Of a stretch of DNA of 64,000 nucleotides, positions 11,620 through 22,611 are shown piece by piece. The stretch is taken from assembly GCF_000315625.1 (NCBI RefSeq), contig NW_005434571.1, forward strand, positions 15,888 to 79,887. Reading direction: 5' to 3'. This DNA is from Guillardia theta CCMP2712 (Eukaryota > Cryptophyceae > Pyrenomonadales > Geminigeraceae). Positions within the stretch are counted from its first letter, which is position 1. The number at the start of each line of letters is the position of its first letter. Position numbers and translations under genes: made by a program. The notes beneath the pieces were generated by a model that saw only the letters and a program-made list of their open reading frames with translations, was not told the DNA's origin and did no database searches.

Positions 11620-12400
11620 GAAAGTGCCAAGCCCGCCCCAGCTGAGGGCGGCATCGCCGGGGCGGCGGCCCCCGGCCGGCCGCGGGCGGCGGCCCGGCCG
11701 CCGGGGTCACGGTCTCGCCGACCGTCTCCGCCGGGGCCGACCGTACCGTACGGCCTAGCCGTGCGGCCGCAGTGCCACGGACCGGGAGTTCGCCACAGTC
11801 CGCCGGGCCGCCGGGTCCGATCGGACGCCGGGTGACTCGCCGGTGAGTACGGCGTCACTCGCGCCGGGCCGACGTTCGGACGGAGCCTGCGTACTCACAG
11901 TCACTGAGCCTCGGAGTGTTGACTCTGAATGCCGGGCGGCCCGGCGTGGTGACGGACCGGGCCGCCCGGCCCGGGCGCCCGGCGCCGCGGCGTTCGGGGC
12001 GGCGGGCTGCCGCAGTGCGGCAACCGTGAACCGGAGTCCGAGGCTCAGCCCGCGGCCGCGGCCCGGCGGCGCCGCGCCCGGCCCCCCGGCGGGCCCGGCC
12101 CCGAACGGGCCGCGGCCGGGCGGGGCCAAAGCGGCCGAGCCTCGGAAAACCGTCAGACTCCGAAACTTCAGGCTTCCGAAGTTCCGGCGACGGGCCCGGG
12201 CCCTCGTCCGATCAAACACTGCGGTTCAGAGCACGCGCCGGGGCCACGGTCGGTCCCACCCGGGCCCGGCGGCCAGTCCCGGCGCCGGCCCGGCGGGACC
12301 GTACTCTGAGGGCCGGACTCCCCGGATTGCCATCACCGTTGCGGGCCGCGCCCTCGGACACTCAAGTGACTGTCCGACTCCGACTCGGACTTGACTTGTC
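11620..12400. repeat. GC-rich island 3
   Basis: This is the same vocabulary as the other islands (CCGGGCCC, GCGGCCGCGG, GTACCGTACGG). Long frames on both strands are an effect of composition. The right edge carries GGAAATTGAGTAAAGCC at about 12400, which resembles the end of the shared border motif. Confidence 0.75.
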
Positions 12401-12675
12401 GGAAATTGAGTAAAGCCTCCGAGACGGTGGTGGGTTTAGTTAGGTTCAAGTTCAGTCCCACAAACAATTTTGAGCACACAGCAAGTTCCACTTGGATCTT
12501 CCTGGTACTACCCCCTACCCCCTACTTGTCCCCAGGAACGCTGCTTCGTTCTCCTTATTCTCTTGCCTATATATACCGGTGGAAATATCATCTTTCGCTG
12601 ACTGCAAAAATACCCTACCTCCATACCTTGCCTCAATCAACTACCTACCTCTGGTCTCGACATACCCCCTACCCC

Positions 12676-12730
12676 ATTTCTTACCTACAGGAGGGAGTGG
12701 TGATGTAGCACTCTCCTGTAGGTAAGAAAT
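12676..12730. repeat. perfect 18-bp inverted repeat
   Basis: The left arm 12676..12693 reads ATTTCTTACCTACAGGAG and the right arm 12713..12730 is its exact reverse complement, around a 19-base loop. It lies 240 bases upstream of the RBR ligase start codon. The arms contain splice-site-like words (CTACAG, GGTAAG). The role is unknown. Confidence 0.9.
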
Positions 12731-12781
12731 TGGTATTTCTCCCAACCTGCTTCCCGCTCCAAGCAACCCCCCCTGCTAGAG

Positions 12782-12889
12782 CTCCCTCCCTCTACATCTC
12801 CCTCCCTCTACATCTCCCTCCCTCTACATCTCCCTCCCTCTACATCTCCCTCCCTCTACATCTCCCTCCCTCTACATCTCCCTCCCTTC
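12782..12889. repeat. 16-base minisatellite upstream of the RBR gene
   Basis: About seven copies of CTCCCTCCCTCTACAT. The array is in frame with the ligase, so the open frame extends 80 codons further upstream, but this repeat is more likely 5' untranslated sequence than protein. Confidence 0.9.
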
Positions 12890-12969
12890 CCTATCTTCGG
12901 CTCTTCTTCAATCAAGATCTTCATAGCTCTCCTACTTGCATTTGCGATCAAAAAGACTCTTCCTTCTCC

Positions 12970-15420
12970 ATGTCTGCTCCGAGCAGCTTCGAAACTCTGG
13001 TTGTGATGCCAATGAAACGGAAGTACGAGTTCCTGCAGGAGGTCTGCAGCGAGGATGCTGCGAGGTACCTGATCCTTGCATGTGCTGAGATGAGAAGCTC
13101 ACTGACGCGTGCGCGCAGCATATGGGATCAGACGTGCGGAGACTCTGGCAAGATAACAGACCTCCTCAGCAAGCGCTTTGTGGACTGCAACACATGCTCC
13201 TCTCAGCAGCATAACGACGAGGTGGAGGTGGTGGAGGAGGAGGAGTCAGGCCGCGAGTACTTTTGCGTGATCTGCCAGGAGACAGACTTTGGCATGAGGA
13301 ACAAGGTGAGCTTGACCTGCCGTCACATGTTCCATGCCTCTTGCTTCAAGAGGCTGCTCGAGCACGTCCTCCATGACGAGCATCAATCCCTGGTGCCCCC
13401 TCCCTGCCCTCATCCCGGATGCAGCACCATGGTCGGCTACAACATCCAAGCTCTGCTCCTCATCTACGCTGACGATGAGCAAACGCAGCGTCTGCTCAAG
13501 GCTTACGATATCAAGAAGAGCAAGTACGACGCTTGGAAGTTGGGTCATCTGCCCTGCTTGTCCCCTTGCTGCCAGGCCGTCTCGAGGCTGGTGTTGATTC
13601 GACATGCGGCGAGCGAGGCTACGGTCAAGTGCGACAGCTGCATGGCCACCTACTGCGCTGCTTGCTCGATGGCGTCCGGAAGCTTGGTTCCCTCCCACAT
13701 TCTCGTCGGCTGCGAGCAGCGAGTCCTGACTGAGGAGGGGTTGCGAGCTCTCGATCAGGTGTACGATGCGACGGGTGATCAGCTGAGAAGGATGAGACTG
13801 CGCGACCCTCCCGCAGCACTCAGACGGTACCCTCGTCCGCCGCCCGCCGCCCGCGACCCTCGCCCGCCCACAGTTGACGGCAGTCAAACGCATGTGGCGG
13901 CAGCAGACACGAGGACGCAGGAGGTCGAGGCGCAAGGGACCGAGCAGGCAGACAGAGGCGCTGAAGCCCAGCAAGACCCCCGGCTGCGAGCACGACTACT
14001 TTGGATGGATCTGTACAGGGGGGAAGACCGACTGGAGGGCGAGGAACGCCTTGAGCTCCATGAACACGTGCGCTGGAGGATGAGGAGATTTGAGGAGGAA
14101 AGCGACTACGTGGACGAGGAGCTGCAGCAGACTATGCAAGGCATGCGGGACCGGCTCAGCAACATCAAGAGGAGGGAGGAGCTAGAGATCTCCGCCATTT
14201 CCCGGCAGCTCCATGCTCGTCCTGCCGACAAGGTCGCCGTCGAACTGGTTGATGCGCGTTTGCGGATCGTCGAGCAGAAGCGTGAGCTGTTCGAGAGCAC
14301 GCGACAGACGCTCGAGGGTATGATCCGCAACCTGGCGGTAGAGGACCCGCAGCACCATGCTCTGCCGGAGGCGACGACGTCGCTGAGCCTTCAAGACATC
14401 CACAGCATGTGCGATAAAGCTTTTCTCACCTCCCTGAAGGCGAGGATTAGCAGGATCGCCAGCGGCGAAGAGCGCGAGGAGGCCGGAGCAGAGGCTCCCA
14501 GTGACCAGGAGGAGATTGCAAGGACCTCCAAGCCCTGCACCCAGTGCGGGTACCGCATCGTCAAGACGGGAGGATGCGACCACATGACGTGCAGGAAGTG
14601 CCGGCACGAGTTCTGCTGGAGGTGCCTCAAACCCCCGATCGACCACTTCCGCCGCAGCTGTCAGGGGAAGCCAGACCTGCTGTCGTTCTCTGAGGAGCTA
14701 CAGCCTGCCATCAAGGACGTCATCGACAAGTACCGCGGAGTCGAGTCGCCTATCGAGAGCAGCCTAGTCGAGTACGCGCAGAGGCACTTGGCTCCCGGCC
14801 AGCCTGTCGACGAGGACAGGAAGAGAGCGGACTCGCAGCGGATCTCCGCAATGCTGGAGCGGCGCGAGCCCTTCATGCTCAGATACTTCGACCCCCGCGA
14901 GGTCAGACGCACAGCGGAGATGAGGAGACTGCAGGATATGCAGCGGGAGGTTGAGCAAGAGAGGATCGCCTGCTCCTTTGTGCTCCGTCAAGTCCGTGAC
15001 AGCAGTCGCAGCCCCATCAGCAAGGACGCAGCCCTCCGAGTCTGCTCGGACCCCTCCAAGCAGTACCTCAAGTACCGGGCCGCCAAGCGCAGCCTCTTGG
15101 ACGCGCAGGAGAAGATGAGGAGGGAGACACGTGAAGCCCCGGTTGACTTCGTCGAGCGTCAGCGCCGTATGATCGACTGTCAGTGCCAAGTCATCGACGT
15201 GGATCTTGCTCGCCTGGAGATGCAGAAGCAAGCTTGCGTCCTCATGGGCATGGACGTGCCTCCCTGGCTCCTGTCATGCTCCGAGCGGCTCTCAGATGCC
15301 AAGGAACAGCAGACGCAAGACATCAGCCAGGCTGCCTGCACCAGGACCTTTCTGGACGCTCATCGAGACTACATGCTCTCGAGGATGAGCCAACGAGTAG
15401 AGCCTCGGCGAGAGTCCTAG
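12970..15420 (+). CDS. RBR-type (RING-IBR-RING) E3 ubiquitin ligase
   Basis: This is an intronless frame of 816 residues, taking Met at 12970 (MSAPSSFETL) rather than the upstream Met in the minisatellite. RING1 spans about 97-151, from CVIC through CRHMFHASC to CPHPGC. An IBR-like Cys-rich region follows (about 185-260: CLSPCC, CDSCMATYCAACS). A long charged, partly coiled-coil linker leads to the Rcat/RING2 at about 522-565 (CTQCGYRIVKTGGCDHMTC, then CWRC). The Cys in GGC matches the position of the catalytic Cys of Parkin-type ligases, which takes ubiquitin from an E2 as a thioester. A helical Arg/Glu-rich C-terminus follows. The linker between IBR and Rcat (about 260 residues) is unusually long. 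The lack of introns is odd beside its intron-rich neighbours. Confidence 0.9.
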   Translation: MSAPSSFETLVVMPMKRKYEFLQEVCSEDAARYLILACAEMRSSLTRARSIWDQTCGDSGKITDLLSKRFVDCNTCSSQQHNDEVEVVEEEESGREYFCVICQETDFGMRNKVSLTCRHMFHASCFKRLLEHVLHDEHQSLVPPPCPHPGCSTMVGYNIQALLLIYADDEQTQRLLKAYDIKKSKYDAWKLGHLPCLSPCCQAVSRLVLIRHAASEATVKCDSCMATYCAACSMASGSLVPSHILVGCEQRVLTEEGLRALDQVYDATGDQLRRMRLRDPPAALRRYPRPPPAARDPRPPTVDGSQTHVAAADTRTQEVEAQGTEQADRGAEAQQDPRLRARLLWMDLYRGEDRLEGEERLELHEHVRWRMRRFEEESDYVDEELQQTMQGMRDRLSNIKRREELEISAISRQLHARPADKVAVELVDARLRIVEQKRELFESTRQTLEGMIRNLAVEDPQHHALPEATTSLSLQDIHSMCDKAFLTSLKARISRIASGEEREEAGAEAPSDQEEIARTSKPCTQCGYRIVKTGGCDHMTCRKCRHEFCWRCLKPPIDHFRRSCQGKPDLLSFSEELQPAIKDVIDKYRGVESPIESSLVEYAQRHLAPGQPVDEDRKRADSQRISAMLERREPFMLRYFDPREVRRTAEMRRLQDMQREVEQERIACSFVLRQVRDSSRSPISKDAALRVCSDPSKQYLKYRAAKRSLLDAQEKMRRETREAPVDFVERQRRMIDCQCQVIDVDLARLEMQKQACVLMGMDVPPWLLSCSERLSDAKEQQTQDISQAACTRTFLDAHRDYMLSRMSQRVEPRRES

Positions 15421-18400
15421 AATGGTGACCGTCGGACCGAGCGATAAGCCGGGGAGCGAGATCGGACTAGGAGAGCAGCAGAGCTCTGCAGGACTTTCGG
15501 AGGACGAGCGGTGAGGGACAGCTACCCCGAGCCTGCAAGGTTGGAAGCCTCACTGCGTCATTGGCGGACTCTTAACGTGACTGCGCGGCTACTCAATACA
15601 TAGAGAACTGAAACAAGTCACTAACTTACCGTTGAATGAGGCCCAGTGACTCAGGGGAGGGGGCCGCTGACTCTATTCCTGGCAGCCGGAGTGCCCATCC
15701 GATGATGGCAGCAGCGAACTCAGACTGAAACAGTTTGAGCCGTCTGAGCCTGAACTTCGGAGAAACTATCTGATAGTAGTAACAAGGATCCCCCCACTGC
15801 CAGTCCGACACGGCCCGCCGCGCCTTGAACGGCCGCGGGCGGCCTGAGTCACACTGGCAAGCGGGAAGCCTTCCGATCACTCCGAGAGAGGCTCAAGCAC
15901 TGAGACTCCGAGTCATTGTGATCGGCCCGGCCTGCCAATGATCATTGCAAGTTGGCAAGTTGGCGGCCAGGAGCCGCTCGTTGACCGTACTCGCCGGGCG
16001 CCGGGGGGGTCGCGTGGTCCTGTACCGGCGTCCTGTACTACGGTACGATACCGTCCACGCCGTGACGGTAACCGTCACGTTGAACCGGGCCCGGCGGGTT
16101 CAGTCCCGGCGCCGGGCCCGCCGGGCCCGGCGGGACGGGCCGTTACCGTGCCGGCCGCGGCCGCCCGAGTGAACTTGAACTTCGGACCGTCGTGACAGCG
16201 AGACTCAACCAAAACGCCGGCGCTGAACCGTTAGCTCGGAACCCCGGTAGTACGGACTAAAGTTAACTGATAACCGTAGCCTAGTAAGTTCACTCAGTGC
16301 CAACTGTGCGCAGAACCTGCCGCCGCACCCCGGCCCGTTGACCGGGCCGGCGCCCGCCCGGGCCGTACACGGCGCGGCACTCCGCCCCCCCGGGGCCCCG
16401 GGGGCGGCCGTTGAATCGGACGCGCGGCCGCCGGGCACCGTGGCACTGGGCCACTGCGGCGATCCCGGGCCGTGACCGTACGGTCACGGTATGAAAGTTC
16501 GGGTCACCGGGCCGCCCGGCGGGTGGTGGCCGGGCAACGGTTGAACCGTTAGTCGGAGTCCGGGCCATCCGATTGTGACTCAGTACCGTACTCAGGCTGT
16601 ACTACCGTACGCTGGCCCGGGCCCCGGCACTGCTACCGGCGTACGGCCCGCGGCCTGTCCGTCAGGCCGGCCGCCGGGCTGTCACGCGGCGGGGCCGGGG
16701 CGGCCGCGGCCCGCCCATCCGATTGTGACTCAGTACTGTACGCGGGCCCGGGCCCACTGCTACGCCGCCTGTACGGTCAGGCCGGGCTGTCACGCGGCGG
16801 GGCGGCCCGCCCGCCGCCCGGCCCGACCGCGCGGCCTTACACCCCAGTCGCAGAGATGCACCTCGCCGCCAGGAACCAAGGGATGCGACGATACCAGGGG
16901 TGGCCTACCAGTCTCCCTTTTGTCAAGACCTTGAGAACCCATGTTATGCATCTTTGAGTAGTATCTCAATTAAAGAAGATGCTATGTTTGCTACTCTAAA
17001 CATTGGTTGAAGTTTGAGACTTTCTAGAAGGTGGGGTGGGTAGATAACGCTGGTCATCCAAGTCCCAGAAACACACTCGGGATAAATCGAAAAAGGTACA
17101 TTTGAGATAATACAACAATAATTTTGATGTCCTATAAGTCTAAAAGTCACGAAAACTTGTATTGTGGAGTAATGTGGGATGAAACGTTGTAATATCAGCA
17201 ATCCTGTCAGGATCTCCGACGATCTCCTGACCACGATGTGACCACCCCCACCCATAACAAATCCTCAACCAGCCTGAACTTGTACCCGGTCCTTTTCTTT
17301 CTTTCTTTTCGCCCACCCTGCGTTCTTCCCCTTCGGGCTGTTGATCCGGTGTGGAAACAGGGGGTGGGGTGATTAACAGATTTTATTCCTCTAGGGTGGG
17401 TGGTTGAGATACGGCTGGTGCTTACAACATGTGGCAAATACATCGAGGAAGCGGGTTACACTGACTGCCACATTGCATAATCCAAGAACCTAGAGGCTAT
17501 AGGCTGTGTATTCCTTCAGGTCCGCTCTCAGAAGGGGGAGCTCTTTGAATATGTACGGGTGGTTCAAGTCTTGGTTGTAAACCAAAAGGGACACGCAAGG
17601 GTACTTGTGCAGGGTTTTACCCTGGGGAATCCGGCAGGGTAGGGTACTAGGAGAGGTTCAAGGGTGGTCCGATTTGAAGAGTAGTATAGACATGGGAAAG
17701 GTAGGGTACCCTTTGAGATCCCTGACCAGAATTCTAGTGGGGTGATGAATGGGTCTCTAACAGATGGTGGGGTACATGAGTGGGGGGTGGGTCAGGTAGA
17801 GTAGTTGTTTGATAGTAGGAGGCCGGCTTTACCATAGCCAGAAGGGGTAGGGGTGGCTTGAACGCTGAAGTCACCCACCTACCTTGATGGTGTGAATTAG
17901 TCATATGTTCATTTAGACGATCGGCGGTGCTGTGTGGGCACGGAGGCAAGCCACATGGAAGGTGTTCCTTGATGGGTAGGGTCAAGTTTCAATTCCGGGC
18001 TGGATAGGGTGATCGATCAATCCCCACACTAATGTGATTCTAATAATAAAGTAACTAAAGTATGTAGGTACCGAAAGTTTACTTATCAAATCTAATTCTA
18101 GGATCTGGGTGGGTTACTGGAATGACCCTGCAAAGCCCTGGCGGGAAACCTGTCAAGTACCCTACCTATCCCGATTCAGCTACATGATGGGAGCACTACC
18201 CTCATGAAAATGACCCCACCCTGCTGCTTAACCATATTGATCAATCGGACCAGTAGTTTGAAGCTTCATGACCCGTCAACGTGGGAAATCATCACTCCAT
18301 AAGGCCTACAACCCCTGATACAGTACCCACCCTGCCTTTCGATCTTCGTTAGCAAGTTTGTGATATCATCTACGATACTGGAGCAATACATAAATTATTT

Positions 18401-18992
18401 TCCTATCGAATTACCCCATAGTGTGTATGTAGTGGAAAAAATCAACATAGAAATGTACCCCTACCCCTATTTTCCATTCCAAAGCACAAGACTACCCTAT
18501 GAAATCGGAATGTACCCGTCGTGTTGATCTGTGTTTCCTTGGAACAAGGGTAATTCAGTACCCCCACCACCAAACAACAGTATTTTCCTTTACCACCCCC
18601 TCATCGGAAGGTACCTTACCCCTTTGGACACCTAAATTTTATTGTTGATGCTACCACCCCCCCGAAGGAAAATTGACTACCCCTACCAGGTTTTTCCACA
18701 TGATATGAACGGGTCCCTCCCGCTCCCTTTCTCCCACCCCCCCTGCGCTCGAGCTCACTGCCTAAACCCCTGCCGCCTCCTCCTCCCTCCTCCCTACCCG
18801 TAACAACCCGAAACCCGCTGCTCAGAGACACACTGCTTGTAGACAGTCGTGTCCTGAGTACTGCAGACTGCTCAATCCTTCACGGTCATAGTCTGACGCC
18901 CTTTGTACACCTCGTTGCTTCCGGCGAGTAGGAGGCCACGAAATTACTTCCCGGTGTCCCGTCGGCGAGGAGAACAGATTAGCGCCAGGAAA
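15421..18992. other. intergenic region with GC-rich island 4 and a long GGGGTAG/TACCCC tract
   Basis: GC-rich island 4 occupies about 15950-16860, with repeated words such as CCGATTGTGACTCAGTAC at 16569 and 16719. From 16870 to about 18760 the DNA is dominated by short phrases such as GGGTGGGTAG, GGGGTAGGGG and TACCCACCC, changing strand sense near 18000-18200. I see no gene. The last 200 bases are the 5' flank of the desaturase. Confidence 0.7.
15950..16860. repeat. GC-rich island 4
   Basis: A third family-like block of CCGGGCCC and GTACGGTA words. Inside it, two stretches beginning CCGATTGTGACTCAGTAC (about 16569 and 16719) are near-copies of each other, roughly 150 bases apart, followed in each by GGCCCGGGCCC-like sequence and TGTCACGCGGCGGGG. 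That is an internal duplication. Confidence 0.75.
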
Positions 18993-21275
18993 ATGCTTTC
19001 CAAGAAACTCATTCTACTTGGAGCAGCAGCAGAGCTCTGCTCCGTCAATGCCTTCCAAGGTTTCACCCCAATGCAAGGGATCCAGTCGAGGAAACCCCAG
19101 ATCTCAAGAGCTTCCCCTCTCCGTCAGTTCAGGATGACGGCGACTGCTCCTGGTGACTCGGAGACCTATCAAGGAACGCAGACCTTGGAGAACCAGGTGA
19201 CAGTGTAGCCGATCATCAGTCCTGGGGAACCTAACAAGAGTGCAGTTGAGAGTGAGAATCGATGACGTGTGGTACGATCTCTCGAGGTGGAGGAAGGCCC
19301 ATCCTGCGGGGACTCACTGGATCGACCTGTACAGAGATCAGGTAACATGCATGCATTGCTGTTGAGCGAGCGAGACTGACTGAGTTGCAATTAGGATGCA
19401 ACGGAAGTCATGTACGGGTTTCACTCCGACAAGGGGATGGAAATGCTGAAGAGATTGCCTAAAGCGAAGACAGGTACATGACCAGGAAGCGTGGTCAGGC
19501 ACCTTACATGCCATGCTAGTTCCTGAAGGAGTCAAGGAGCCAAGCTCAGCTACGATGAACTTTAGAAAGTTCAGGAAGCAGCTTGTTGACGACGGGTGGT
19601 TCGAGGTTTCGACACTTGCACCTGAAATCGCTTTTCAACTTATAGTGTTGCAGAGGGACTGGGCACATGAGGCCTTCAACTTGGGTTCTTGGGCTGTAAG
19701 ATGTTTCGCTGTGCACTATCTGAAATCCTGATGATCTTCACAGGTTTGGCTTACTGCTGGAATTATGCTTGCCCAGTTTAGCACCTTCCCGATGCAGTTT
19801 GCCGCTGCCATGGTACGATGCCCTTACACACTCAAAAGATGCATTCCAGTTACACTGTCGCAGGTCCTTGGTGTCTCCAATACCATTGCTGGATGGCTTT
19901 CACACGACTACGTCCATGGAAGAGGAAAGTTTGCGGATTTCATGCGCCCATTTGGCTACCTCTGCGGTGGAATGGGTCCTACGTGGTGGAGCGACAAGGT
20001 TATTTCAAGAATATTATTTCTTGTTTTGTCTTGACATCCAATCAGCACAACCTTCACCATGCCAGAACTAATGAAGTGGGCATTGACGAGGACATTGCAA
20101 CTGATCCCGCTCTCTACATCTGGTAGTGCTAACTACTCTTTTTCTGATGCGGCTCATTTTGTCCCTTCAGGGCTCCGGATCCCAAGAACGATGCGCCATG
20201 GCGCAAGTATCAGGGTCTTTACCTCCCTCTCCCCATGTCTCTCCTCTTCTTTATCTGGAGGTTCGACTCAATCAAGGTAAACTTTTAGCCACTGTTGGTA
20301 TCGATTGGTGAATCTGTCATTAAGGTCGCTGTTGAGCGCAAGCTTTGGAAGGAGCTCGTTGGTCTTGCCTGCCATTATGCTTTCATGTGCCTTTTTCTCG
20401 CTGCAGTGACTTCTTCAATCTTACACGTGCTTAAGGCTTTACTGGGTCCCAGCTGGCACCTTTGTAGGAGCTCTCTTCTTGTCGGGGTGTGTGGTCGATG
20501 GTTGGAGCGAGGGGCAAACTAATGTTTATTGCAGATTTATGACAGCCATCATCACCACTGTCACTCATCAGTCTGAGGAACTCTTCTTTGACGAGAATCC
20601 TGAGTTTGTAGAGGGACAGTTCCGTTCCACTAGGTTTTTCATCTTGTGTCTGTGGGATGTTCTTGACCCGCTTCTAGGGATGCTGTTTGTTCCAATCCGT
20701 TCTCGGAATGGCTCTGGGGAGGAATGCAGTACCAGCTGGAGCACCACCTTTTCCCAACTATGCCCAGGTGATATTTCTTCCTTCTATCTCCTTGAGAGAC
20801 CTCTCTGGCTTTATTTCTCTTATTCCCCATGCAGATACCGATATCCCGCATTGGTTCCTCATGTCAAGAAATTTGCGGAGGAGAACGGCTTGGAGTTCAG
20901 GATCACTCCGGTAATGCGTATTGTGATTTTGTGATGATCGAGCTCATATCCTATACAGGAGTTTGAGCTCCTCAAGATGAATTGGAAGCTTTACAGCGAC
21001 ATCGCCAAGCTCCCTGCCGAACCAGGTCAGCCGTCATCTTAAATCTCATGGTTGCTTACGCTCCCCAGGTGCGAAAGCGAGCAGGCCTCCAGCCCCCAAG
21101 CAGGACATCACAAGGTAAGAACCTCAGCAGTGTGTTTGGTCGTTGACCTTGGATGGTGCAAGTTTTTTTGCGAACATCTCTGGGCTTTTCACGGTGAGTT
21201 TATTCGCATCGGGTGATACTTTCCTCTGATGACATTTGATTGCAGAAGAAGAACAAGGCAGCCTCGTCCAACTGA
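18993..21275 (+). CDS. plastid-type cytochrome b5-fused front-end fatty acid desaturase
   Basis: The 17-exon model is 18993..19196, 19246..19341, 19395..19473, 19520..19695, 19744..19812, 19864..19998, 20046..20122, 20171..20276, 20325..20386, 20436..20486, 20535..20633, 20678..20767, 20835..20910, 20959..21025, 21069..21114, 21163..21193 and 21246..21275. Introns are 43-67 bp, mostly 46-53. The leader is a signal peptide ending SVNA then FQGF. A cytochrome b5 domain follows (WYDLSRWRKAHPAGTHW, second haem His in GFHSDKG). The three His boxes are HDYVH, HNLHH and QLEHH; the Gln in the last marks front-end desaturases, which insert double bonds between an existing one and the carboxyl end. The C-terminus is FFANISGLFTKKNK. 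The haem motif is HPAG rather than HPGG. Regioselectivity cannot be read from sequence. Confidence 0.9.
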
Positions 21276-21475
21276 GGAATCGAAGGGGATTTTGTCATGG
21301 GAACCCTTTCAACACTGTTCCTGGGGAATATTGCAAGAATCGCACATGTTAGTATAAGAAACAAACGAATATTGTCGGTTATTCTTTAATTGAGTTTCCC
21401 CTGGAAACAAACTCTATGATTTTGTTTAAAAGAACAAGAACTCTCTACATGTGAAAAGCATATACTACAGGCACA

Positions 21476-21790
21476 TCATTGTGTCCGGTTGACTTCAAGG
21501 ATCAACTTCGACTGATCGAAGGCACGTGATGTAAGTAGGAACACCCCCTCGTATATCTTCCGCTGCTGATCCTGGTGAAGCAATCGAGTCCTTACCCCGA
21601 AAACCCTTTTCATCGTCATAGGCGTGTTCCCCATTGACAGTTCTTGGATCAGGTTGCTCAGGCTTCCGGCAGTTCTAGCACACATCTTCTGTCTGACTGA
21701 TCTTGTTGGAAATGCAGAAGCATATGCATTGCTCATCACTACGAAGCTGCTGACAACGCCACAGGCGCAGACAAGAGGCATAGAGGACAT
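21476..21790 (-). CDS. small plastid-targeted protein of unknown function
   Basis: The product has 104 residues starting MSSMPLVCACG; the frame is open 36 codons further upstream. It begins with a hydrophobic segment ending NAYASAFPTRS, a textbook ASAFAP-type cleavage site, followed by an Arg/Lys-rich transit-like stretch. The mature part (about 75 residues) has no domain I recognise. It converges on the desaturase gene, with 200 bases between the two stop codons. The leader is the main evidence that the frame is real. Confidence 0.5.
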   Translation of the reverse strand: MSSMPLVCACGVVSSFVVMSNAYASAFPTRSVRQKMCARTAGSLSNLIQELSMGNTPMTMKRVFGVRTRLLHQDQQRKIYEGVFLLTSRAFDQSKLILEVNRTQ

Positions 21791-22611
21791 GGTGGTAGAC
21801 TTTCGATGTCGCAGAATCGGATCCGGAATACTCAAGCGATGGAGAGGTTCTGAAGTTGAAGGCAAGTTGATTGTGCGAAGAAAGACTAGCGATGACAAGA
21901 ATCAAACTCAATCTGAAGAAGAATCCTGTCTGTTGCAGTAACCGATGGCCGCAAAGTTGATTCTTTCCGGGAAGGGAGAGGAGAAGAAAAGTGTCGGAGG
22001 GTGATGTAGGGTTGAAGGAGAAAGTTTAGGGGAGCTAGGAGGAGGAGACGCTCGTGCTATTACGACAACGTCAAGGTATGGACGGGGAGGCGAGGAGCAA
22101 GTAAAGGGGCGGTACTCAAAAGAACACGCAGCAGCAGACTAAAATGGGTAGGGGTGGTACATGTACCCCTATTTTTCTCATACTATACACCGGTACTTTG
22201 TACGATCGTAGGGGTACAACATGCAAGCTGACTGCCCACACGTAAGCCCTTGCTTACTAGCAACTTGGTCATAGGGGATGTACGACCCCATAGACGTAAA
22301 GTACCAGTTCGTATCCAAAATAAAAGGGGGGGTACATACAACAAATCAAAATGGGGGTACGAGATTGAGTACCCGGTGGTTCCAGCGCTATTTGACGGGT
22401 AGAGAGACCGAAAAAGTCATCGACCGGTCTCATCTCATCCTAGCTGTGAGTCAAGGTGATGCATTAAGTGACTTGTAAAGCTTTCAGTGATTCCGCGGCG
22501 TCTCGGGTCGGGCCGACCGAACCCGGGAACAAGAGGTATAACTATACAACTCGAAGGTATAAACACAGTCTACCCAGTGGATCCTCACAAACCATCGGAG
22601 AGGACGAGGAG
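21791..22611. other. intergenic region with a GGGGTAC-rich tract
   Basis: From about 22140 to 22400 the DNA is rich in GGGGTAGGGGTGG and GGGGGTAC words, like tracts elsewhere in the window. No gene is seen. Confidence 0.5.

Larger units (their letters stand above)
10000..12969. other. intergenic region of microsatellites, GC-rich island 3 and a long hairpin
   Basis: Contents in order: (ATC)n at 10358..10378; long imperfect ATC, AAC, ATCAAC and ACAACT arrays from about 10990 to 11545, which make long but meaningless open frames on both strands; GC-rich island 3 (about 11620-12400); TACCCC-rich sequence (12500-12690); an 18-bp inverted repeat (12676..12730); and a 16-base minisatellite (12782..12889) just upstream of the RBR ligase start. 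Confidence 0.7.

Noticed and set aside
11755-12394. Overlapping frames of 154 and 183 residues in GC-rich island 3
   Set aside because: Stop codons are rare in sequence this GC-rich, and frames open on both strands at once. The products are Pro/Ala/Gly/Arg-rich without any family.
13246-13974. 242-residue frame antisense to the RBR ligase
   Set aside because: It is the shadow of a coding region whose sense product has clear RING and IBR motifs.
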